Positions 1 to 6,947 of a stretch of 9,750 bases of DNA are shown one piece after another. Numbering within the stretch: the stretch's first letter is position 1; every line of letters begins with the position of its first letter. The DNA is from Bacteroidales bacterium UBA4073 (GTDB lineage: Bacteria; Bacteroidota; Bacteroidia; Bacteroidales; Tenuifilaceae), in NCBI GenBank assembly GCA_002383425.1, contig DFYV01000141.1, positions 222 through 9,971 of the forward strand, read 5' to 3'. Below the pieces are notes generated by a model. The model did not search any database and had not been told where the DNA came from. It was given only the letters and a program-made list of their open reading frames with translations. The position numbers and the translations under genes are program-made.

Positions 1-70
1 CACAAAGACCACGAAGATTGTATGTTTTTGTATTTTAACATCTTAATCCATGAGAATTAAGTGCGAAACA

Positions 71-102
71 TTGATTATTTAGTAAACAATTTCATACCTT
101 AG
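71..102 (+). promoter_or_regulatory. Possible promoter of the DUF3467-GH97 unit
   Basis: A TAccTTaG element at 95-102 matches the Bacteroidota -7 consensus TAnnTTTG at 5 of its 6 fixed positions. A TTG lies 21 bp upstream at 71-73, near the expected -33 position. The start codon is at 131, giving a leader of roughly 20 nt. The match is imperfect and AT-rich DNA gives such hits by chance. Confidence 0.3.
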
Positions 103-130
103 CCCTGATAATTTCTAAAACCATTTAGCT

Positions 131-448
131 ATGTCCGACAAAGCAAATCCTATCAATATTGAGCTAAGCGACGATGTGGCACAGGGGATCTACAGCAACC
201 TGGCCATTATTACACATTCATCGTCGGAGTTTATAATCGATTTCGTGCGTATTATGCCCGGAATGCCCAAAGCGCAGGTTAAAACCCGGGTTATCTTAAC
301 ACCCGACCATGCCAAAAGGTTACTGTTAGCCTTGCAGGACAATATGGCAAAGTTTGAGGCACAAATGGGCACTATCAAACTTCCCGAAGGAAGTGAAGGT
401 ATGCCTCCATTTCCTATAAACTTTGGTGGAAAAGGTGGCGAAGCCTAA
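131..448 (+). CDS. DUF3467 family protein
   Basis: This 105-residue protein looks like a complete DUF3467 member, a family of small cytosolic proteins of unknown function common in Bacteroidota. The family signature is seen in the stretch around residues 34-56, with FIIDFVRIMPG followed by KAQVKTRVILTP, and in a helix around 57-76 (HAKRLLLALQDNMAKFE). The tail after residue 80 is rich in Gly and Pro and probably disordered. There is no signal peptide or membrane segment. The ATG at 131 is the first in-frame start and fits a short leader. The next gene starts 11 bp after the stop, so the two are probably co-transcribed. No reaction or partner can be named. The family call rests on recognition of the sequence pattern. 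Confidence 0.8.
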   Translation: MSDKANPINIELSDDVAQGIYSNLAIITHSSSEFIIDFVRIMPGMPKAQVKTRVILTPDHAKRLLLALQDNMAKFEAQMGTIKLPEGSEGMPPFPINFGGKGGEA

Positions 449-459
449 TCTTTTTAACC

Positions 460-2526
460 ATGAAAATAGCTGTAGCTTTAGCATCGGTATTTGCTTTTGC
501 GCTTGCCTCGTGCAGTAAAAGCGAAAAATTGACCGTTCAGTCGCCATCGGGTAAAATAGTAACTACATTCCTGCTAACCGGTAATGGAAAGCCTACCTAT
601 AACGTATCGTATAACCAGAAATCAATCATAAAACCATCAACCTTAGGGTTTGAGTTTAAGGTGATGCCACCAATAGCCGATAATATCAGGGTTGATAGCT
701 TTAAAACACAATCGTTTAGCGAGAAGTGGGAAATGCCATGGGGCGATCAGCGTTGGGTTGATAATACGTATAATGAGCTAAGGGTGTATTTGTCCGAGCG
801 CAAAACTCCTAACCGGCGATTTGCCATAGTATTCAGGGTTTTCAACGACGGGGTAGGACTTCGCTACGAGTTTCCTGAACAGCCCAACCTGGATAGCGTT
901 ACCATTCTGGCTGAAAATACCGAGTTCAATTTAACCGGTGACCATACCTGCTGGTGGCAACCAGGCGACTGGGATATATACGAACATCTTTACCGTACAA
1001 CCCCTGTTAGTAAGATAGATGCCATTAAAAACAAGAGTAAGAATCCGTTAGCACAAACCTATATCCCCGAGAATGCGGTAAACACCCCGGTAACCATGAA
1101 AACTGCCGATGGAGTTTACCTTTGCTTTCATGAAGCCGATGTGAGCAACTACGCAGGTGCAACCCTCAGGGTCGATACTATACAGCTCTCGCTCACAACG
1201 GCACTGGTAGGCAACGATGCTGGAATTAAGGTTAAAACCAAAACACCATTTAACTCTCCCTGGCGAACAATTATAGTTGCCGATAAGCCTGGTGATATTG
1301 TTACATCAAAATTAGTTTTAAACCTGAACGAACCCAATAAAATTGGCGATGTATCGTGGTTTAAACCCATGAAGTATGTTGGTATCTGGTGGGAGATGCA
1401 CCTTGGCAAATCGTCGTGGGATATGGCCAGCGGTAAGCATGGAGCCACCACGGCAAACGCTAAGCGTTACATCGATTTTGCTGCTCGTAATGGTCTTAAG
1501 GGACTACTGGTTGAGGGCTGGAATACAGGCTGGGAACGCTGGATTGGCTTTGATGATAGAGAGGGAATTTTCGATTTTGTAACCCCATACCCCGATTATA
1601 ATCTGAACGAGGTTGTACGCTATGCGCAGGATAAGGGAGTTAACCTGATTATGCACCATGAAACCTCGGCTGCTCCTCGTACCTATGAGCAACAGCTCGA
1701 TTCTGCCTTCAGGTTGATGCAAAGCCTTGGTATTCATGCCGTAAAAACAGGCTATGTTGGGAAAATCATTCCTAAAGGCGAGTACCATCAGGGGCAATGG
1801 ATGGTTAACCACTACCGCAAAGTAATTGAAACGGCAGCAAAGTATCAGATTGCTGTTGATGCCCATGAACCTTTCAAGGGGACTGGGGAATGGCGCACAT
1901 ACCCTAATGTTATAGCCCGCGAGAACTTTAGAGGTCAGGAATTTAACGCCTGGTCAACTGATGGTGGTAATCCTCCCGAACATCTAACCATACTTCCATT
2001 TACAGCTCAACTTGCTGGTCCAATGGATTACACTCCAGGGATCTTTAATATCAAATTAAAACCATATAAATCCGATAATCAGGTTAACTCTACACTTGCC
2101 TACCAATTGGCTCTTTATGTGGTGATATACAGCCCTATACAAATGGCTGCCGATTTACCCGAAAACTACGAAGGGCATCCAGCTTTTCAGTTTATTCGTG
2201 ATGTTGGAGTCGATTGGGAGCAAACGGTCGTTCTGGACGCTGCAATTGGCGATTACATAGCTATTGCACGCGAGGAACGTAACACCGGACGGTGGTTTGT
2301 GGGTGCAATAACCGATGAAAATGGCAGGAGCCTGAACGTAAAGTTTGACTTTTTGAAGCCCAACCAGAAATATCGGGCTACCCTATACATCGATGGACCT
2401 GATGCACACTGGGATAAAAATCCAACCTCGTACCAAATCGAAACTCGTGAAGTTGACAGTAACTCAGTAATCGAATTAAATTTAGCTCCCGGCGGAGGAG
2501 CAGCCATTTCGTTATTTCCTTTGTAA
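460..2526 (+). CDS. GH97 family glucosidase, SusB-like, predicted inverting, lipoprotein
   Basis: A 688-residue glycoside hydrolase of family 97. Residues 1-18 form a lipoprotein signal with lipobox LASC (Cys18), so it is probably membrane-anchored, in the periplasm or on the surface. An N-terminal beta-sandwich is followed by a TIM barrel from about residue 300 and a small C-terminal beta domain. Compared with Bacteroides thetaiotaomicron SusB (known E439, E508, E526, E532), the candidates here are E401 (MHHETS), E470 (DAHEPF), E488 and E494 (ENFRGQEF). The gaps of 69, 18 and 6 are identical to those in SusB. E175 (DIYEH) probably matches the calcium ligand E194. The motif VKTGYVG replaces the aspartate nucleophile region of retaining members, so an inverting, calcium-dependent alpha-glucosidase is inferred. 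The substrate is probably an alpha-glucan oligosaccharide. There are no SusC/SusD genes beside it. It is 50 residues shorter than SusB (738). Confidence 0.93.
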   Translation: MKIAVALASVFAFALASCSKSEKLTVQSPSGKIVTTFLLTGNGKPTYNVSYNQKSIIKPSTLGFEFKVMPPIADNIRVDSFKTQSFSEKWEMPWGDQRWVDNTYNELRVYLSERKTPNRRFAIVFRVFNDGVGLRYEFPEQPNLDSVTILAENTEFNLTGDHTCWWQPGDWDIYEHLYRTTPVSKIDAIKNKSKNPLAQTYIPENAVNTPVTMKTADGVYLCFHEADVSNYAGATLRVDTIQLSLTTALVGNDAGIKVKTKTPFNSPWRTIIVADKPGDIVTSKLVLNLNEPNKIGDVSWFKPMKYVGIWWEMHLGKSSWDMASGKHGATTANAKRYIDFAARNGLKGLLVEGWNTGWERWIGFDDREGIFDFVTPYPDYNLNEVVRYAQDKGVNLIMHHETSAAPRTYEQQLDSAFRLMQSLGIHAVKTGYVGKIIPKGEYHQGQWMVNHYRKVIETAAKYQIAVDAHEPFKGTGEWRTYPNVIARENFRGQEFNAWSTDGGNPPEHLTILPFTAQLAGPMDYTPGIFNIKLKPYKSDNQVNSTLAYQLALYVVIYSPIQMAADLPENYEGHPAFQFIRDVGVDWEQTVVLDAAIGDYIAIAREERNTGRWFVGAITDENGRSLNVKFDFLKPNQKYRATLYIDGPDAHWDKNPTSYQIETREVDSNSVIELNLAPGGGAAISLFPL

Positions 2527-2533
2527 TCGTAAA

Positions 2534-2570
2534 AAGGCTGCCAATGGCAGCCTTCTCTTTTTTTATTTTT
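2534..2570. terminator. Rho-independent terminator shared by GH97 and cstA
   Basis: A perfect 9-bp stem (AAGGCTGCC at 2534-2542, GGCAGCCTT at 2546-2554) closes a 3-nt AAT loop. On + it is followed by CTC and an almost pure T tract, giving a strong terminator for the GH97 gene. A run of A (2531-2535) on its other side supplies a shorter U tract for transcripts arriving from cstA on -. The cstA stop codon (2563-2565) lies within the + strand T tract, so the structure is effectively bidirectional. Confidence 0.9.
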
Positions 2571-3984
2571 TCTGGAGGTATTTAACAAAGATTACCATAC
2601 ATACCGATGGAATTATTACTCCAACCAACAGCCCTATCCAGTGGGGAAGATGAAACCCCTCAGGGGCTATTATAATGTAGTTGCTTACAACTGCAGTCAT
2701 AAATATCGCAGGTATAAGTGTGATGATGTACGGTTTCTTCAGCTGGGTAAGGTACACCGTAATTGCCCATAGTACGACAGTAGCCAAAACCTGATTGCTC
2801 CAAAACATGTACCGCCAAATAATATCAAACTTAACCTGGGTTAGCGTGAAGCCTATAATAAAAAGGGGTAAACTTATCCATATCCGGTTTGATAATTTTT
2901 TTTGAGAGATACTTAAAAAATCGGCAACCATTAATCGGGCGCTGCGAAAGGCGGTATCGCCGGTAGTTATGGGTGCAGCTACAACTCCCAGAATGGCGAG
3001 AACTCCACCAAGAGTACCAAGAGTGGTATAGGATATTTCACGGACTATAATTGTGGCTTCACCATTGTAACTGGCTATGGCAGAGTTTAAGGCCTGAACA
3101 CCCCCATAAAAACTCATACCTATGGCAGCCCAAATAAGCGCTATAATCCCTTCGGTTACCATAGCACCGTAAAAAACCTTTCGCCCTTCCATTTCGTTTT
3201 TAAGGCATCGGGCCATCATTGGGCTTTGCGTGGAATGAAATCCGCTTATTGCTCCACACGAAATGGTCACAAAAAGCATGGGAAACAAAGGGAATTTGTC
3301 GGCATTAGCCTTCATATTTTGCATATTGTTCCATACCTCGGGAATATCGAAAATATAACCACCTGTAAAGATTGAAACTGTAATTCCAATAGCCATGAAA
3401 ATCAAAGCTAAACCAAAAATGGGGTAAAAACGACCGATTATCTTGTCAATTGGTAAAAGGGTGGCCAAAATGTAGTAGGTAAGTATGATGAACACCCATA
3501 CGTTTTTGGTAAGGTAGTCAGGAGTTAACGATGCCATTAATGCGGCTGGCCCCGATATAAAAGTTGCACCAACCAGAATCATAAGTATTACGGTAAAACC
3601 TCGCATGAACTGCTTAACGCTAATTCCCAGGTACTTACCAATTATTTCGGGAATGCTCAATCCACCCATGCGTATCGATATCATGCCCGAAAAGTAATCG
3701 TGAACAGCACCTGCAAGTATATTTCCCAGAACAATCCAAAGGAAGGCGACCGGACCGTATGCTGCACCTAAAATTGCCCCCACTATGGGTCCTAGGCCAG
3801 CAATATTCAGAAATTGAATTAGGAATGCCTTCCACCATGGCATGGGGATATAGTCAATTCCATCCCGCATGGTGTAGGCAGGGGTAGTGTTGTCTCGTTT
3901 TGCGCCAAATACCCGTTCTACAAATCGACCATATATAAAATATCCCAAAATCAGGAATGCCATCGAAAGAATAAATGAAAACAT
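2563..3984 (-). CDS. cstA: CstA family carbon starvation transporter (short form)
   Basis: A 473-residue polytopic inner-membrane protein of the CstA family, whose characterised members take up pyruvate (BtsT, CstA of E. coli) or have been linked to peptide use in starvation. Family motifs are DGIDY (41-45), IAGLGPIVG (61-69), AGAVHDY (91-97), GFHSTQSP (248-255), GDTAFRSAR (342-350) and WRYMFWSNQ (390-398). Roughly a dozen hydrophobic segments are visible. It is much shorter than E. coli CstA (about 700 residues), as is usual for the compact Bacteroidota and Firmicutes forms, and looks intact. The substrate cannot be read from sequence. No sensor kinase or regulator gene adjoins it. It converges on the GH97 gene and shares its terminator. 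Two 45-bp repeats lie upstream of its start and may be control sites. Confidence 0.92.
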   Translation of the reverse strand: MFSFILSMAFLILGYFIYGRFVERVFGAKRDNTTPAYTMRDGIDYIPMPWWKAFLIQFLNIAGLGPIVGAILGAAYGPVAFLWIVLGNILAGAVHDYFSGMISIRMGGLSIPEIIGKYLGISVKQFMRGFTVILMILVGATFISGPAALMASLTPDYLTKNVWVFIILTYYILATLLPIDKIIGRFYPIFGLALIFMAIGITVSIFTGGYIFDIPEVWNNMQNMKANADKFPLFPMLFVTISCGAISGFHSTQSPMMARCLKNEMEGRKVFYGAMVTEGIIALIWAAIGMSFYGGVQALNSAIASYNGEATIIVREISYTTLGTLGGVLAILGVVAAPITTGDTAFRSARLMVADFLSISQKKLSNRIWISLPLFIIGFTLTQVKFDIIWRYMFWSNQVLATVVLWAITVYLTQLKKPYIITLIPAIFMTAVVSNYIIIAPEGFHLPHWIGLLVGVIIPSVCMVIFVKYLQKK

Positions 3985-4013
3985 TTCCGAACAATTTTGA
4001 TGTTTAATATATT

Positions 4014-4058
4014 AGAACTCCTTGCCTATCGTAGTTTAATCGGTTGCGAATTTATAAA
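4014..4058. repeat. 45-bp direct repeat, copy 1
   Basis: This segment matches 4126-4170 at 40 of 45 positions, and its last 34 bp (from CCTATCG) match at 32 of 34. It lies 30-74 bp upstream of the cstA start codon, where a promoter or operator would be. Read on -, it holds TAAATTCG, one base away from the -7 consensus TAnnTTTG. The role is not known. Confidence 0.75.
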
Positions 4059-4125
4059 TTAATTTTAAATTTGTTCCCTGCTTCACTATCATTACTGATA
4101 GATGATGCACTACATGAATAATTTC

Positions 4126-4170
4126 AGAAATCTTTACCTATCGTAGTTTAATCGGTCGCAAATTTATAAA
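4126..4170. repeat. 45-bp direct repeat, copy 2
   Basis: Second copy of the repeat, 112 bp from the first (start to start) and in the same orientation. It stops about 10 bp before the left inverted repeat of the insertion sequence. On - it contains TAAATTTG (4159-4166), an exact match to TAnnTTTG pointing toward cstA, but no clear -33 element is visible. The 67 bp between the copies show no gene. Confidence 0.75.
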
Positions 4171-4179
4171 AAGTTGAAA

Positions 4180-4203
4180 TTGGTTCTACCACGAATTTAA
4201 TGG
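4180..4203 (+). repeat. Left terminal inverted repeat of the IS
   Basis: Pairs with 5437-5460. The first 10 bp from the outer end (TTGGTTCTAC) and the last 10 bp of the 24 are identical to the right end; the four mismatches are consecutive, at positions 11-14. Confidence 0.85.
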
Positions 4204-4229
4204 AAATTAATTTATTTTAGCCAGAAAAA

Positions 4230-5448
4230 ATGGCTATGTTTTCAGAACAATTATTTGATTTGATACTGGACTTAGGGGATGAATGGAACGTTGAACGTGT
4301 ATATGCCAACTTTAAAACAGAAGAGATTGATATAATTATAGGGTATATAGGTAAAGAAGCCGAAGACCCTGACACACTTGAAATGTGTCCGATATACGAC
4401 CATACCCAAATCGACGCTGGCGTCATTTGGACACCATGCAGTATAAGACCTACATAAATTGTAGCGTACCAAGGATTAAGACTTCATCTGGCAAAGTGAA
4501 GACGATAAGGGTTCCGTGGACTGATGGTTAAGAACGCCATACCTACTTGTTCGAAAGTCTTGCCATTGATGTTTTGCTCAGCACCAAAAACCAGACAAAA
4601 ACGGCTGAACTACTGCGTTGTTGGTTCAACGTTATAAACAGGATTATCCATAATTCGGCTAAAAGGGGATTAGAAATGCGCCCGAAAGACTACTGTTTTG
4701 AACATTTAAGCATAGATGAGAAATCCTTCAAAAAGGGGCATGAGTATGTTACCGTATTGAGTGACCCTATTTCAGGGGTTGTGATTGATGTATCTAAAGA
4801 TAGGGATTATAAGGCATGCGAGCAAATTCTCAATAGCTCTGTTAAACAAGAACATAGAGAAAGCGTAAAAACAGTCAGCATGGATATGTGGAAACCATAC
4901 ATGAACGCCACGAAAGACCTCTTGCCCAACGCCGAAATCGTACACGACAGGTTTCATTTGGTGAAATACCTGAACGATGCGGTTGATAAAGTAAGGCGAA
5001 GGGAAGTAAAAAAAACGAGGAGCTAAAGAACACAAAGTACATCTTCCTGAAAAACCCTGAAAACCTAACCGAAAAACAACGCATTAAATTTGAATCAATA
5101 GCTGATGCCAACTACGAAGTAAGCAGGGCATGGAGGGTAAAAGAAAATTTCAGGGGTATCTTTGGCTGTGAATCACTGGAGGAAGCATCATCTTTGATTA
5201 TTCAATGGATAAGCAATGCCATACAAACCGGAATTAAAGAGATAGCCAATGTGGAAGAAACATTTAAAAATCATTTAAGGGGCATCATAAATGCCATGGT
5301 GGGCACTTTTACCAATGCAATGGCCGAAAGGCTAAATAGTAAAATACAAGAAGTTAAAGCATGTGGAAGAGGCTATAGGAAATTTGAAAATTTCAGGAAT
5401 GCAATCCTATTTTTCCACGGTGGCTTATATCTTTACCCATTAAATTAA
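4230..5448 (+). pseudogene. ISL3 family transposase, three lesions
   Basis: Read through its lesions this is a full transposase of about 405 residues, the usual ISL3 length. Frame 1 part (4230 to about 4412) gives the N-terminal region ending in CPIYDHTQI. A loss of one base near 4412 moves reading to a frame giving RRWRHLDTMQYKTYI, a family hallmark. A TAA at 4529-4531 interrupts between PWTDG and ERHTYLFE, probably from a TAT codon. At the A8 run 5008-5015 a second -1 shift is needed to continue from RRREVKK into NEELKNTKYIF and onward to the stop at 5446-5448. The DDE triad is intact: Asp at 4715-4717 (SIDE), Asp at 4946-4948 (HDRFH) and Glu at 5326-5328 (MAERLNSK). The N-terminal zinc-binding cysteines look reduced, with only one Cys before IYDH. 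The A8 shift alone could be bypassed by slippage, but the TAA and the first shift argue for a dead gene. Confidence 0.88.
5428..5435 (+). promoter_or_regulatory. Possible outward -7 element at the IS right end
   Basis: TATCTTTA matches the TAnnTTTG consensus at 5 of its 6 fixed positions and lies 45 bp before the start codon at 5481. T-rich sequence about 20 bp further upstream could stand in for the -33 element. It is within the IS, so it would be an IS-supplied promoter for the downstream gene. The evidence is weak. Confidence 0.2.
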
Positions 5449-5460
5449 CAGTAGAACCAA
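5437..5460 (-). repeat. Right terminal inverted repeat of the IS
   Basis: Reverse complement matches 4180-4203 at 20 of 24 positions. It overlaps the last codons of the transposase, and its outer end lies only 20 bp before the start codon of the next gene at 5481. Confidence 0.85.
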
Positions 5461-5480
5461 ACAAATAAACCTTAAATAAA

Positions 5481-6641
5481 ATGAAGTATTGCATTTTAAT
5501 TCTAGCGACGACTCTTTTTTTCAACCGTAGTTTCAGTCAGCCCGTGGTTAGCTACGTGGACTACCACAACAAAATTAACGGTATTGAGGTTTTATTGAGG
5601 CAGCAAAAATATTCCCAGGCAATTTCGGCATACGAGGAGTTACGTGGGAGTTACAGTTTTTTTGCCAAGGATTTGCACAATCTGGCTATTTGCTACCTAA
5701 AAACCAACCAACTTGATAGCGCTATTAGCATCGCGCACCAGCTGGTGCTGCATGGGCGAACTCTGGAAGATTTTAGTATTTACAAAGAATTTGCGGCCAT
5801 TGCCGGTAAGGATGAATGGAGGGCTTTTACTGAGGCATATCCGCTTTTACGTGAGCAGTACGAGCAGAATCTGGACCAAAAATTTATCGGTATTATTAAT
5901 GAGGCTATTGAGTCAGACCAAGCTTTTCAGAAAGTTTCAGATGCGAAACGCGATTCCGTTTATTACTACCAGGGCAGAATGCTTTTCGACTATATCTTCG
6001 AGAACGGGTTTCCTGATTTCTTTAGAGACGAAGAAGCTGCTGCAAACCGTTTATTTGCAATGCTAAAACATTTCTTTTACCTTCCCAAACTGGTTAAGGA
6101 TGACACCGTGCTGGCAAAGCAAAAGCCTTACTCCAATATGGTTTTTGATAAGCCTTACGCCGATTGTATGCTTAAAGCGTTACATGAAGGCAAGCTATTG
6201 CCCGCTACATACGAGCGGATAATGTATCATACATCTTACTATAGCCCTTACGGTTTGGTGGGGATATGTTTTGATTTTGACACGGAAACAGTATCGCTTG
6301 ATTTTGGCCCGCAGAACGCTAACCATAACGAAATTAATGAGAAACGTAAATCCATTGGCCTTGCTCAGGTTGACTCAACCGCCGGTAACCTTGAGGGTAC
6401 CTGGTACAAGCAGGTTTCATTCAAGGAGATGAAGGAGGCCTATGGTAAATGTGATACCTGCAAAACTCTAAAAGATTACTGGAAGTTATCGTCACAGATT
6501 AGGGAAAGGGTTCGTAATTCATTTAAAAATGAAGCACTCGAAAGTTTTAAATTTAGCTTTGACCCAGACAATCTGAACAATTTTAACATGAAGGGATGTT
6601 TAAATTATATGCCAAATTTAAAAAAACAGGTGGGGAACTAA
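5481..6641 (+). CDS. Secreted hypothetical protein with TPR-like helices
   Basis: A 386-residue protein that I do not recognise as a named family. Residues 1-19 are a typical signal peptide (hydrophobic core from residue 4, cleavage likely SFS-Q), and with no lipobox it should be periplasmic or secreted. Residues about 30-95 look like one or two TPR-type helix pairs, with a pattern such as QQKYSQAISAYEEL followed by AKDLHNLAICYLKTNQLDSAI. The rest is mixed, with a CDTC motif at residues 324-327 (CxxC, possibly metal-binding or a disulfide) and a segment NEINEKRKSIGL of a kind that recurs in other Bacteroidota hypothetical proteins. The ATG at 5481 gives a complete signal peptide. The IS ends 20 bp upstream, so the native promoter has probably been displaced. 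No partner gene adjoins it. Confidence 0.75.
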   Translation: MKYCILILATTLFFNRSFSQPVVSYVDYHNKINGIEVLLRQQKYSQAISAYEELRGSYSFFAKDLHNLAICYLKTNQLDSAISIAHQLVLHGRTLEDFSIYKEFAAIAGKDEWRAFTEAYPLLREQYEQNLDQKFIGIINEAIESDQAFQKVSDAKRDSVYYYQGRMLFDYIFENGFPDFFRDEEAAANRLFAMLKHFFYLPKLVKDDTVLAKQKPYSNMVFDKPYADCMLKALHEGKLLPATYERIMYHTSYYSPYGLVGICFDFDTETVSLDFGPQNANHNEINEKRKSIGLAQVDSTAGNLEGTWYKQVSFKEMKEAYGKCDTCKTLKDYWKLSSQIRERVRNSFKNEALESFKFSFDPDNLNNFNMKGCLNYMPNLKKQVGN

Positions 6642-6947
6642 ATGGTTGGGGGTTTTATGGTACTAATTGTTAGTGAAACAGATGATATTACAACCGAGCC
6701 GCACGCGTCAAAAGAAGACGCGCGAGAAAAAAGGTAAATGCTTTTCCTGACGATATTTTTTGAAATGTTTTTCTTTAATAGCAGTTATTTTCGAAATCAG
6801 CAATTAAAATTTCGCCATTCATATCAGCATAAACATTTAAAAATCAACAATTGTTAACATCGATTTAAATCATTGACAATTAAGATGTTTAGTAATTTGC
6901 TATTACTAAGCACGCATTTTTATTACCTTTGCAGAATAAAAAAACGC
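6642..6947. other. 306-bp intergenic region with hairpin and trmD promoter
   Basis: There is no gene here on either strand. It holds a GC-rich hairpin at 6704-6722 (CGCGTC, 7-nt loop, GACGCG) that stands out from AT-rich surroundings, then an AT-rich stretch leading to the trmD promoter near 6896-6931. The hairpin has no T tract on either strand, so it is not a standard intrinsic terminator. No obvious terminator for the 5481-6641 gene was found. Confidence 0.6.
6896..6931 (+). promoter_or_regulatory. Bacteroidota-type promoter of trmD
   Basis: TAccTTTG at 6924-6931 is an exact match to the -7 consensus TAnnTTTG, and TTTG at 6896-6899 may be the -33 element, although the 24-bp spacing is a few bases longer than usual. 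Transcription should begin around 6936-6940, about 10 nt before the start codon at 6948. This rules out the longer in-frame start at 6873. Confidence 0.65.

Larger units (their letters stand above)
4180..5460 (+). mobile_element. ISL3-type insertion sequence, degenerate
   Basis: An element of about 1.28 kb bounded by inverted repeats: 4180-4203 at the left and 5437-5460 at the right match at 20 of 24 positions, both beginning TTGGTTCTAC from the outside. The ISL3 family usually has ends starting GG and one transposase gene, which suggests exact ends at 4182 and 5458. Nearly all of the interior is transposase sequence on +. I could not find an 8-bp target duplication: the flanks TTGAAATT and AAACAAAT differ. 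The lost duplication and the broken transposase suggest an old insertion that is no longer self-mobile. Confidence 0.85.

Noticed and set aside
1149..1866. Antisense and alternative-frame open stretches within the GH97 gene
   Set aside because: The GH97 frame is continuous, with conserved catalytic motifs throughout.
4404..4420. Programmed -1 frameshift at the first transposase shift
   Set aside because: The sequence CCCAAATCGAC lacks a slippery heptamer of the X XXY YYZ type, so loss of a base is more likely.
4174..5466. Target-site duplication around the IS
   Set aside because: The 8-bp flanks outside both possible end positions do not match, so no duplication can be claimed.
5713..6066. 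A 117-codon open frame on + inside the secreted-protein gene
   Set aside because: It overlaps a longer frame with a signal peptide, and its composition looks like a shifted reading of that gene.
6704..6722. Intrinsic terminator for the 5481-6641 gene
   Set aside because: The 6-bp hairpin is followed by an A-rich, not T-rich, stretch on + and by mixed sequence on -.
6873..6947. Upstream in-frame start giving a 251-residue TrmD
   Set aside because: The extra 25 residues are not part of TrmD, and the extension covers the TAnnTTTG promoter element at 6924-6931.
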